Notes under the pieces: generated by a model
Told to the model about the DNA's origin: nothing
Database searches by the model: none
Seen by the model: the letters and a program-made list of their open reading frames with translations, nothing else
Made by a program: the position numbers and the translations under genes
Assembly: GCA_964580235.1 (NCBI GenBank)
Contig: CAZOJY010000003.1
Span: forward strand, 8,221-72,220
Source of the DNA: G020348385 sp964580235
GTDB lineage: Bacteria > Acidobacteriota > Aminicenantia > Aminicenantales > Aminicenantaceae
Direction: 5' to 3'
Length of the DNA: 64,000 nt
In this document: positions 42,101 to 49,318 of the stretch, piece by piece
Layout: each line of letters starts with the position of its first letter
Position numbering within the stretch: the first letter of the stretch is position 1

Positions 42101-42458
42101 TCTGGGAAGCCTTGGGTTGATTCTGGGAAGCGTGGGTTTGGGAATCGTCACCTGGCGCAATATCCATGAACGAAGAGGAGAATTGGCACTGCTCCAGGCC
42201 CTGGGCTACAGCAAAAAAACCGTTCAGACCATTCTCCTTTCCGAGCATGTGGCCCTTCTGATGGCCGGTATCATTTTAGGAATTCTTGCCGCCCTGCTGG
42301 CAACCCTTCCCTCTGTATTGACTCCGGGTCAGGAAATCCCTTATCCTACAATTCTTGTGATTTTAATTGCTGTCAGCCTGAATGGAGGAATTTGGACGTA
42401 TCTGGCTTCTGTGTGGGCAACACGGGGCGATCTCATCCAGGCCATAAGAAATGAGTAA
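39165..42458 (+). CDS. FtsX/YbbP-like ABC transporter permease
   Basis: A 1097-residue permease. TM1 lies near residues 17-40, followed by a large periplasmic domain of about 450 residues. A first FtsX core (near 500-640, LSFFIVVAALLLTGLLFVF, ENGLLLALGFSRKAVKWM) is followed by a central pair of helices (near 650-710). A second periplasmic domain and a C-terminal FtsX core come last (near 965-1090, LGLILGSVGLGIVTW, RGELALLQALGYSKKTV). The double FtsX layout matches YbbP-type permeases. Such proteins extract or move lipids or lipoproteins from the inner membrane. Several lipidated or anchored propellers in the same operon make them possible cargo. Confidence 0.9.
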   Translation: MNLGKFCIRSLAFYRKTHVWVVLGTMASTAVLVGALVIGDSVRQSLEKIVFDRLGKTEFALSSGDRFFRSRMADDLAVSLNTAVAPLLQTRGIAIASGGKSRANNVQVVGVDTRFGQIGGAKDLYGQMAPGEAIINRPLALRLGIGENDEVLLRMKKLDVLPKDAPLSLDSDSAVARRFTVKRVASDGEFGRFNLRADQLAPLTAFISLPYLAKEMGFGGRANVLLVSNRSEAPLDIPELREALKQAWTLADGGFELTDIPDRNVVELQSARIFLDPPVVDASMKIGGAAQPILTYFVNELRHGSRSTPYSFVSSPGSPLVSSRMKDDDIIINAWLAEDLDAGVGDQIHLTYYVLDSGRKLREKSSDFSVKNVVPLEGMYADRDLLPNFPGLSGAENCRDWDPGIPVDLNKIRDKDEDYWDAFRGTPKAFVTLNAAQSMWANRFGSLTAVRFAGLKIDDVENAIKNALDPASLGFVFQEVKKEGLRASSQSVNFSQLFMGLSFFIVVAALLLTGLLFVFNTENRSEENGLLLALGFSRKAVKWMVLREGAVLVMIGSMLGGIGGVLYNFLILSALKTVWRGAVGTSALHIHLQITSLVLGVSAGIVVAFFSIWLVTQRHIHQPITGLQRGLAKIETIGTKKPRTSLLVGISCLTAISIILVIADFGRGTQAFAFFFSAGFLFLIGGMAFINVGLYHLGKKTEKVRLNIFNIGFRNTMRKRTRSITLVGLLACGLFIVFTVGANRLNALKDAERRDSGTGGFALYGESSIPVLYDLNSQKGKTFYGLDAKGLEDVSFVQFRIKEGDDASCLNLNRVSNPQLIGANPEELSKRNAFTFAAMTKDVDPNNPWMVLAKNLPDGTIPAVADLTVIMWGLGKAVGDTLTYMDEKGEAFDCKLVGGLANSIFQGNLIISEKTLIHKYPSSGGYGLFLVDAPPERAADVSKSLTWALLDQGPDLMPASTRLAEFNTVQNTYLSIFLILGSLGLILGSVGLGIVTWRNIHERRGELALLQALGYSKKTVQTILLSEHVALLMAGIILGILAALLATLPSVLTPGQEIPYPTILVILIAVSLNGGIWTYLASVWATRGDLIQAIRNE

Positions 42459-42489
42459 GTCAGAAAAAAATAGCTCAGGGAGATTGAAT

Positions 42490-42505
42490 TCCTATCAAAT
42501 AGGAG
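42490..42505 (+). promoter_or_regulatory. Small hairpin covering the ribosome-binding site of the next propeller gene
   Basis: TCCTAT and ATAGGA pair around a CAA loop. The AGGAG ribosome-binding site (42501-42505) of the gene starting at 42513 lies in the right arm, so the hairpin could lower translation. The stem is only six pairs, so the effect may be slight. Confidence 0.35.
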
Positions 42506-42512
42506 AATAATC

Positions 42513-43886
42513 ATGAAGGGAAAGATCATCGTCTTCGCCTTGGTGCTGACCGTTATATCTATGGCCAATGTCATGCAGGCACAGGAGAACTGGCCTCACT
42601 GGCGTGGACCCCATCACAACGGGATCAGTGATGCCAAAAACCTGCCGATGACATGGAGCCAAACAGAAAATATCGTCTGGAAAACAGCATTGCCTTCCTG
42701 GAGTGCCGCAACCCCTATTATTTGGGGAGGCCGGATTTTCATCACTTCTCCTTCCAAAGCCGAATCCAAACCAGAACCGGAGAAAAAACAGCAACCTGAG
42801 CAGAACCAAACCAGAAGAAGAAGGCGGAGAGCGGCACGTAATCCCGGAGGTCCGGAACTGCTGTTGTTGTGTGTTTCCAAAAAAGACGGCAGGATTCTCT
42901 GGAAGCGCACGCTAGACGATAAAAACCAGATACACAACAAACAAAACGATGCCACTCCTTCTCCTGTGACGGATGGAAAACATGTCTGGGCGGTTACAGG
43001 AACAGGCAAAGTCGCCGCTTTTGATATGGATGGCAAACTGATCTGGAAAAAAGATCTTCAGCAGGACTATGGTCCGTTCGGCCATAACTGGGGATACGGT
43101 TCTTCCCCTCTCCTTCATAATGGCCGATTGATCATCGAAGTCCTGCATGGCATGAGAACAGATGATCCCTCCTATATTGTCTCCCTGAATGCGGAGACAG
43201 GCAAAGTCCAATGGCGTCAGGAACGGCCGACAGATGCCGTAAGAGAATCACCCGATGCTTATACAACGCCTGTCATTCTCGAATACAAAAATCAGACCCA
43301 GATCGTCATTTCCGGAGGAGACTATATCACGGGACATGACATCAAAACCGGTAAAGAAATATGGCGGGCAGGCGGGTTGAATCCCCTGAAGCGTCCGAAT
43401 TATCGGATTGTTCCCACTCCGATCGTCGTGGATGGTTTGATCTATGCGCCAAGCCGGAAAAAACCCCTTCTGGCACTGAAAGTCGGGGGAGCAGGGGATA
43501 TTACTGAAAGCCATCTCGTTTGGAAGTATGAGGGATCGGCAGCCCCTGATGTTCCTTCGCCGGTTTGCGATGGGACGCGTTTTTACATGGTTGACGATCG
43601 TGGATTGGTGACTTGTCTGGATGCCAAGACCGGAGCCCTGATCTGGGGACCGGAAACGACAACCGAAGGTATCGTGAGTGCCTCCCCGATTCTGGCCGGC
43701 GGCAGACTCTACATCATAAATGAGAATGGGGTAACGTCGATCGCTTCAGTTGGAGCGGAATTCAAGCTGCTCGGAACGAATGAATTGGATGGCACATACA
43801 CTCTCGCTTCACCTGCAGTTTCTGGATCACAACTTTTTATCCGGACGTCCTCTCACCTGTACTGCATTGAACAGGAGAAAAAATAA
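42513..43886 (+). CDS. Exported PQQ-like beta-propeller protein (copy 6)
   Basis: A signal peptide (residues 1-24, ending VMQAQ) is followed by NWPHWRGPHHNG and PQQ-like blades (KKDGRILWKR, DIKTGKEIWRA, DAKTGALIWGP). Residues near 80-112 are an unusual charged, low-complexity insert (repeated Glu/Lys/Gln, then RRRRRRAAR) that probably loops out of blade one. No haem or metal motif. Ribosome-binding site AGGAG at 42501-42505. One base separates it from the next propeller gene, which has a similar insert at the same place, so the two arose by tandem duplication. Confidence 0.86.
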   Translation: MKGKIIVFALVLTVISMANVMQAQENWPHWRGPHHNGISDAKNLPMTWSQTENIVWKTALPSWSAATPIIWGGRIFITSPSKAESKPEPEKKQQPEQNQTRRRRRRAARNPGGPELLLLCVSKKDGRILWKRTLDDKNQIHNKQNDATPSPVTDGKHVWAVTGTGKVAAFDMDGKLIWKKDLQQDYGPFGHNWGYGSSPLLHNGRLIIEVLHGMRTDDPSYIVSLNAETGKVQWRQERPTDAVRESPDAYTTPVILEYKNQTQIVISGGDYITGHDIKTGKEIWRAGGLNPLKRPNYRIVPTPIVVDGLIYAPSRKKPLLALKVGGAGDITESHLVWKYEGSAAPDVPSPVCDGTRFYMVDDRGLVTCLDAKTGALIWGPETTTEGIVSASPILAGGRLYIINENGVTSIASVGAEFKLLGTNELDGTYTLASPAVSGSQLFIRTSSHLYCIEQEKK

Positions 43887-43887
43887 G

Positions 43888-45228
43888 ATGATTAAAAAAA
43901 CAGCTGTGTTGATGGGATTCTTTTTCATCTCGACGAGCCTTTTTTATGCGGCTGAAAATGCTTCAAAGGCTGAAAAGTACTGGCCCCAATGGCGAGGGCC
44001 TTTCATGACAGGCGTCTCGCCCGAAGGAAATCCAGCCGTTGAATGGAGTGAAACAAAAAACGTAAAGTGGAAAATTGCCATTCCTGGAAAGGGGCATGCC
44101 ACTCCTATCATATGGGAAGATCAAATTATTTTATTGACAGCGGTTGAAAGCGATAAAGAAGGCAGCGCCCCGGCAAATAATCAGGGGCAGCAGCGCGGTC
44201 GTGGCATGCCTGTAAAGCGAACGACAAAAATTCACAAGTTTGTTGTTTTGGCTGTTGACCGGAAGGATGGGAAAATACTCTGGCAGAAAACAGTCCAAGA
44301 AGAAATGCCTCAAGAAGGAAGACATGAATTCGGCAGCTGGGCTTCTCATTCCCCTGTGACTGACGGTCACCATATCTATGCCTACTTTGGATCCCGCGGT
44401 CTCTATTGCCTGGATATGCAGGGCAATCTCAAGTGGGAGAGGGATTTTGGCCAAATGTCCAAAAGAATGAATTTTGGGGAAGGGAGCTCTCCGGCACTTT
44501 ATGGAGAAAAAGTCATCATCAACTGGGATCACGAAGGGCAGTCGTTCATTATCGCACTGGATAAAAAAACAGGTGAGGATGTATGGAAGGTCGATCGAGA
44601 TGAAACCACTTCATGGGCCACACCTTATGTCGTCGAAGTCAGCGGGAAACCTCAGGTTATCACAAGCGCCACCAAACTCATCCGCAGCTATGACGTTGAT
44701 ACCGGTGAATTGATCTGGGAATGTGGCGGGATGACTCAGAATGCCATTCCCACGCCGTTTGCCGCTGACGGCCTCCTTTATGTCATGAGCGGCTTCCGGG
44801 GAAATGCCCTGCTGGCAATCCGGCTGGCTCAAGCAAAGGGTAACATCAGCGATACCGATGCCATTGTTTGGAGATACGACAGGGATACGCCATACGCCCC
44901 TTCAGCACTGCTCTACGGAAATTATCTGTATTTTCTCAAAAGCAATAACGGAATTCTTTCCTGTTTTGATGCCAAAACGGGAAGAGAAATCTATACTGGT
45001 CAAAGGCTGGAAGGATCGGGAAATATATTCGCTTCTCTAGTGGGAGCCGATGACCGGATTTATATCGCCGGGCAAAAAGGCATTTTTTTTGTGATTAAAC
45101 ACGGACCTGAATTTAAAATTCTGGCAAAGAATACCCTGGATGATAATTTTAATGCTTCTCCTGCATCGGTGGGAAATCAGCTCTTTTTGAGAGGATACAA
45201 AAATTTATACTGCATCGAAGAGGAATAA
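43888..45228 (+). CDS. Exported PQQ-like beta-propeller protein (copy 7)
   Basis: Start ATG 43888, one base after the preceding stop, with AGGAG upstream; a longer open frame begins inside the previous gene and is not real. A signal peptide (ending LFYAAEN) is followed by YWPQWRGPFMTG and blades such as DRKDGKILWQK, DKKTGEDVWKV and DVDTGELIWEC. A Gln/Arg/Gly-rich insert sits at residues 90-112 (NNQGQQRGRGM), like the insert in copy 6. It ends the fifteen-gene run; the stop codon lies in a hairpin shared with the convergent propeller lipoprotein gene. Confidence 0.86.
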   Translation: MIKKTAVLMGFFFISTSLFYAAENASKAEKYWPQWRGPFMTGVSPEGNPAVEWSETKNVKWKIAIPGKGHATPIIWEDQIILLTAVESDKEGSAPANNQGQQRGRGMPVKRTTKIHKFVVLAVDRKDGKILWQKTVQEEMPQEGRHEFGSWASHSPVTDGHHIYAYFGSRGLYCLDMQGNLKWERDFGQMSKRMNFGEGSSPALYGEKVIINWDHEGQSFIIALDKKTGEDVWKVDRDETTSWATPYVVEVSGKPQVITSATKLIRSYDVDTGELIWECGGMTQNAIPTPFAADGLLYVMSGFRGNALLAIRLAQAKGNISDTDAIVWRYDRDTPYAPSALLYGNYLYFLKSNNGILSCFDAKTGREIYTGQRLEGSGNIFASLVGADDRIYIAGQKGIFFVIKHGPEFKILAKNTLDDNFNASPASVGNQLFLRGYKNLYCIEEE

Positions 45229-45241
45229 AGGCATTTATTCC
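45222..45241. terminator. Hairpin between convergent propeller genes
   Basis: GGAATAAA and TTTATTCC form a perfect 8-bp stem with a four-base loop. The stop codon of the + strand gene is inside it, and the - strand gene stops two bases beyond. Its place between convergent genes suggests a bidirectional end signal, though neither side has a U run. Confidence 0.45.
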
Positions 45242-45243
45242 GC

Positions 45244-46656
45244 TCATTTGCTTATCGCATAAAGGTGCCGGCGTGTGCGAATAAAAAGGATTTTTGCAGA
45301 AATGGCCGGTGAAGCCATACAAATTTCTCCCATCTCATTTACCGCCAGGTGTTCGTATTTTTGACCCGCCTTTACGATGTGGATATTGCCATATTCATCT
45401 GAAAAATACAGCCTTCCATCAGCTGCCACAGGCGATGCAGAATAGGAACTTAAGTCGCCGCCGATCGGGATCCGGTACATTTCCTCTCCGGTTTTCGCCG
45501 CATAACACGTCAGGATTCCCGCATTGTCTCCGACATAAAGAAGATCATCCAGAACCAAGGGTGTGGGCTGGTATGAACCTCTCCTGGGGTAAAACCAGGG
45601 GATGAATGGGTTGGATTTTTCATTTCTGGCCAGCGAAATATCACCTTCGGCTTCGAGCCGTATGGCATAAATGGGACGCATTCTCCCATGTGCATTGGTG
45701 ATGAAAACCAAACCGTTGGATACGACCGGAGTCGGACAGGGAACATCTCCTCCTCCGTGCATCCACCATATGGCTTTTCCTGTTTCGACATCATAGCCGC
45801 CGATGTGTTTGTATCCGTTAACGATAACCTGAGTCCGCTCATCTGATTTATGGATTGTGGGTGTTCCCCAGGTCGGATTTTCGTCTCTCTGTGTCCGCCA
45901 TATGTCTTTTCCGGTCTCCAGATCCAGGGCTGTGATAAAGGACTGATTGTTCACATCGCAGAGCACGATGGCTTTGTCCTCATATATGATGGGGGAGCTG
46001 CCGAAACCCCATTGGATTTCGGGCACATCGAAGGCCCCGGCATCCAGGTAGCCCAGATCTTTTGTCCAGAGAAGAGTTCCTTCAAGATCATAGCAGTACA
46101 ATCCCTGGGAACCGAAAAAAACGAGAAGGTGCTTCCCATCTGTAGCCGGGGTGCAGTTGGCATGACTGGATTTGATGTGACGTTTCACCTTGGGCTTTCC
46201 GCTGTAGGCTGTCCTCTCCCAGATCAGTTCTCCGGATTTTCGGTCGAAACAGAAGACCTTGTAGTGATGAATGAAATCTTCAGGATTGTCCGGGCTTTCC
46301 CCGTATCTGCCGACCTTCAGATAAGCCTCTCTGCCTTCTCCGACTGCCGTGGTTAGAAAAACCCGCTCTTTCCAAACGACAGGCGAGGAGTGTCCCAGCC
46401 CCGGGATCTCTCGCTTCCAGAGGATATGGGTTCCCATTTTAACATCCCAGTTTAAAGGGAGGTCTTGTCCGGCGGCGATTCCTGATGCGTTAGGACCGCG
46501 GAATTGAGGCCAGTTTTCTGTTGAAACTGCTGCCGGTGAGGAATCTTCTGCAGCCGCGAGGCTGTGTTCATCTGTCTCTGATGATACTGTGTTTGAACAG
46601 GATAGTGATATTACCGCAATAAAACACACAAAAAGGAAGAGCTTTATTTTTTTCAT
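45244..46656 (-). CDS. PQQ-like beta-propeller lipoprotein (copy 8)
   Basis: A lipoprotein signal with lipobox VISLSC puts the acylated Cys near residue 20. A Ser/Ala/Glu linker and NWPQFRGPNASG follow, then blades such as DRKSGELIWER, DLETGKDIWRT and DVETGKAIWWM. It is a close paralogue of the gene at 22955-24316, sharing KVKRHIKSSHANCTPATDG-type and HIGGYD stretches, but lies in the opposite direction at the far side of the redox island. It starts 29 bases after the glutamate synthase amidotransferase gene on the same strand and may be the last gene of that operon. No catalytic motif is visible. Confidence 0.88.
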   Translation of the reverse strand: MKKIKLFLFVCFIAVISLSCSNTVSSETDEHSLAAAEDSSPAAVSTENWPQFRGPNASGIAAGQDLPLNWDVKMGTHILWKREIPGLGHSSPVVWKERVFLTTAVGEGREAYLKVGRYGESPDNPEDFIHHYKVFCFDRKSGELIWERTAYSGKPKVKRHIKSSHANCTPATDGKHLLVFFGSQGLYCYDLEGTLLWTKDLGYLDAGAFDVPEIQWGFGSSPIIYEDKAIVLCDVNNQSFITALDLETGKDIWRTQRDENPTWGTPTIHKSDERTQVIVNGYKHIGGYDVETGKAIWWMHGGGDVPCPTPVVSNGLVFITNAHGRMRPIYAIRLEAEGDISLARNEKSNPFIPWFYPRRGSYQPTPLVLDDLLYVGDNAGILTCYAAKTGEEMYRIPIGGDLSSYSASPVAADGRLYFSDEYGNIHIVKAGQKYEHLAVNEMGEICMASPAISAKILFIRTRRHLYAISK

Positions 46657-46685
46657 TCTTTCCTTATTCTATAATATTGGGATTT

Positions 46686-49307
46686 TTAATCCAATGATGT
46701 CCAGTCGAGTTCATGGGTCTCCCGGCTGGCAATGATCTTCCGGAATACCTCTTCCGGCCATTTGAGAACTCCGTCCACCCTCAGAAGATCGTTGCGTATG
46801 TTGATTCCGAAAAGACGTTCATTTTCCTGCAAATAAGGAAGAATGGTGTTCCAATCTTCCCGGCGGAATGAAATGAACTCTGCTCCATTCAGTTGGTTTT
46901 TCGTTACAGTTTTGTAGGGATCGTTCAAGTAGCATGCTCCTCCAGAAGCCAGAGAAAACAGATTATTACCGGGATATTTCATTTCTAATCCGATAACATC
47001 GCCCCGCCTGCCGTAGGTCAGACCGTTTATGATCACAAACCCTCCCCCGGTTTGCTCACCGGCCATAAAACTTTCTGCACAGTAGTCGAGACATGTGCCG
47101 TTGATGATCGCCCGAATCCTGCCCACAGCATTAATCAAGGGGCGTCCTGCGGCAGAACCCATGACAAAGGCTTTTCCTCCCTTTGCGCCGTAAAGAAATG
47201 TCTGACCCACATTCCCGAAGATTACGATTTTGCCTGATTTAAGGATCTGACCGACCTGATCCTGTGCATCGCCATGGACATACAGCTGGGCCCCGTCCAG
47301 ACCGCTGCCGAGATAATCACCGCTCGAGCCGTAAACATCAATTCGAACATCATCGGTGTTTGAACCCAGGCCGCACCCGATGAAACGGTCGCCCCGGCAG
47401 CGGTAAACAATGAAGTTCCTCCAGCCCTTCGCGTGGCTATTGGCGATTAACCTTGAGGTGGATTCAGGCCCCTCATTGGGCAATTTCCCCGCGTCGATCA
47501 CCAAAGTCTCAGAAGAATTTTCGGTTTCGGGAAGAGCATTCTCCCAGGCATTTTCTCCGTCAAGCCTTGTCATTTCCTCCCTGGTTTTTCCGCGACGTGC
47601 AGGAACTGAATCCAGGAAAGTCTGGATTGATGCTTCTATTGCCGCGATTGCGAAGGTCCTGTGTCCTTTTTCGGGATCCCATCGTCTGTCGCGGAGCAGG
47701 CTCAATTTTTTGATGGCCTCTTTTATGCCTTCTTCTTTGGCTAATTTTTTTGCACCCTTTTTGAAATTATCGTAGTGGTTAGTTTGAAGTTCTTTTTTTA
47801 AATCCTCGAGTTTTCCATGGAAAGGATCCTGAGAAACGTGCAATATCCCACCGGGATTTCCCTTTTTTATGGCTGGCCCGTTTGATCCCTTCCCCTTATT
47901 ATTTGTCGGGTGTTTGAACTGGATGGCTGGAGATTGTCTCCTTTTTTGGATTCCAGGAGATGATATTCCATGGATCCGATTGCCAAACTTATCACGAACA
48001 TCAATGATTGTGCTGCCGTTTTCATCTTTCAATGTATAAACAAAGGCTCCACCGTCCGTACAGCTTCCTCCGCGTGCTGCCCAGTAACGGTCTGCCATAG
48101 GTGGCACGCTGGGATCCCGAGAAGCGGCTTCTTCGAAAAAAGCATCCAGGGCCTGTTTTTCACTGGCAATTGCTCCGAAGCTTTTTTCTCCTTGACACAG
48201 GCAGAACACCTGTGGTCTAAGCATGGATACATCCGTGATTCCGATAAGCTGCGGCATTCCTGTTCCGGGTTCGGCCCGGGCAATGATGAAGAACCAGGGC
48301 CCGTCAGGGGAGCCGTGGAGATGGGCGGACTGAATCGCCCGGTATATCCTTTGCCGGCGCTTAGTCAGCCGTTCAAAATCGCCTTCGGGCGTTGGTGCAA
48401 GGGCTTCGATCACAAACTCTAGGGGATACCCGAGCACCCTGGAGTACAAATCAAACAGAAGCACAGATACTTCTGTATCTGTAATGAACTGCGGGACAAT
48501 TCCCCACTGACGCAGATACTCACAGACGGCATGATAGTTGGCGAAATCCCCGTTATGAACAAGAGCTTCGTGCAGGCCGGCGAAAGGGTGAGCGCCTCCA
48601 GGATGCCAAACTCGTCCTCTCGTTGGATAGCGCTGGTGACCGATCCAAAGATGCGCTTTTGTTTCTTCCAGGCGGTAATAACGCGCGATCTCCTCAGCGT
48701 ACCCAACACCCTTCAGGATCATGAGATTCCGCCCGTGTGAGAGGACAAAAGCCTGAGGATCTTGCTGGTTCTCATAAAATTCAGCGTTCAAGCGGAAACT
48801 GTTCTGAAAAACAAATTCATCCTCTGCAGCACTCATGTCTGCGATCGTGTTTTGGTGGGCAAACTGCTCCAGTTTTTCCGGTTTGACCCGCACAAAATAT
48901 CGCCAGACCAGGGGTGGTTTAACCGCAAGTCCGGTTTCACGGTAATCATCGATAGTCACCTGTTTTTCGGCGTGAGAGATTTGAAATACAGATTCCACAT
49001 ATTTTTTTTCGACGGGGCCTCTTGCTTTTTTGTCCAGAAAAGAAATGTGCAGGGCGTAAAAATCCTTGTACTCGTCGAACAATCCCACGGCCGCCACTCC
49101 GCCCCCTTTTCCGTTTCCCCGGTTCCGCATTTGTTCGCACGGCCGGATGATGCAGCTGCCTCTCAGCTTTTCGCTGCCAATCAGGCCGATGACTCCGCAC
49201 CCCCCTTCCAGAGAACGCTTTTTTGTGAATGCTCTGCCTTTAACCTGGTTTAAACGCAAGCGTTTGATTGCCTCTGCGATTTTTTCAGCATCGTTTTTTG
49301 TTATCAT
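46686..49307 (-). CDS. Fused glutamine amidotransferase and GXGXG glutamate synthase subunit
   Basis: Residues 37-420 are a class II glutamine amidotransferase: nucleophile Cys in GGCGVIG (Cys37), HQRYPTRG, HNGDFAN and the FITDTEVS region. The nucleophile must be N-terminal to act, so the first 36 residues are probably a cleaved propeptide. A charged linker (about 450-600) leads to the GXGXG beta-helix domain of glutamate synthase (residues 640-830; GSSGDYLGSGLDGAQLYVHGDA, GNVGQTFLYGAKGG). In archaeal-type enzymes these are separate proteins; here they are joined and the FMN synthase domain is encoded upstream. Ammonia from glutamine would be passed to 2-oxoglutarate. The ribosome-binding site is GGAAA-type. 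Confidence 0.88.
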   Translation of the reverse strand: MITKNDAEKIAEAIKRLRLNQVKGRAFTKKRSLEGGCGVIGLIGSEKLRGSCIIRPCEQMRNRGNGKGGGVAAVGLFDEYKDFYALHISFLDKKARGPVEKKYVESVFQISHAEKQVTIDDYRETGLAVKPPLVWRYFVRVKPEKLEQFAHQNTIADMSAAEDEFVFQNSFRLNAEFYENQQDPQAFVLSHGRNLMILKGVGYAEEIARYYRLEETKAHLWIGHQRYPTRGRVWHPGGAHPFAGLHEALVHNGDFANYHAVCEYLRQWGIVPQFITDTEVSVLLFDLYSRVLGYPLEFVIEALAPTPEGDFERLTKRRQRIYRAIQSAHLHGSPDGPWFFIIARAEPGTGMPQLIGITDVSMLRPQVFCLCQGEKSFGAIASEKQALDAFFEEAASRDPSVPPMADRYWAARGGSCTDGGAFVYTLKDENGSTIIDVRDKFGNRIHGISSPGIQKRRQSPAIQFKHPTNNKGKGSNGPAIKKGNPGGILHVSQDPFHGKLEDLKKELQTNHYDNFKKGAKKLAKEEGIKEAIKKLSLLRDRRWDPEKGHRTFAIAAIEASIQTFLDSVPARRGKTREEMTRLDGENAWENALPETENSSETLVIDAGKLPNEGPESTSRLIANSHAKGWRNFIVYRCRGDRFIGCGLGSNTDDVRIDVYGSSGDYLGSGLDGAQLYVHGDAQDQVGQILKSGKIVIFGNVGQTFLYGAKGGKAFVMGSAAGRPLINAVGRIRAIINGTCLDYCAESFMAGEQTGGGFVIINGLTYGRRGDVIGLEMKYPGNNLFSLASGGACYLNDPYKTVTKNQLNGAEFISFRREDWNTILPYLQENERLFGINIRNDLLRVDGVLKWPEEVFRKIIASRETHELDWTSLD

Positions 49308-49318
49308 CTCTGGTTTCC

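Noticed and set aside
22955..46656. PQQ-dependent alcohol or glucose dehydrogenase activity for the propellers
   Set aside because: Only the blade motif is shared. The catalytic Asp, the vicinal Cys pair and the calcium ligands of quinoprotein dehydrogenases were not seen.
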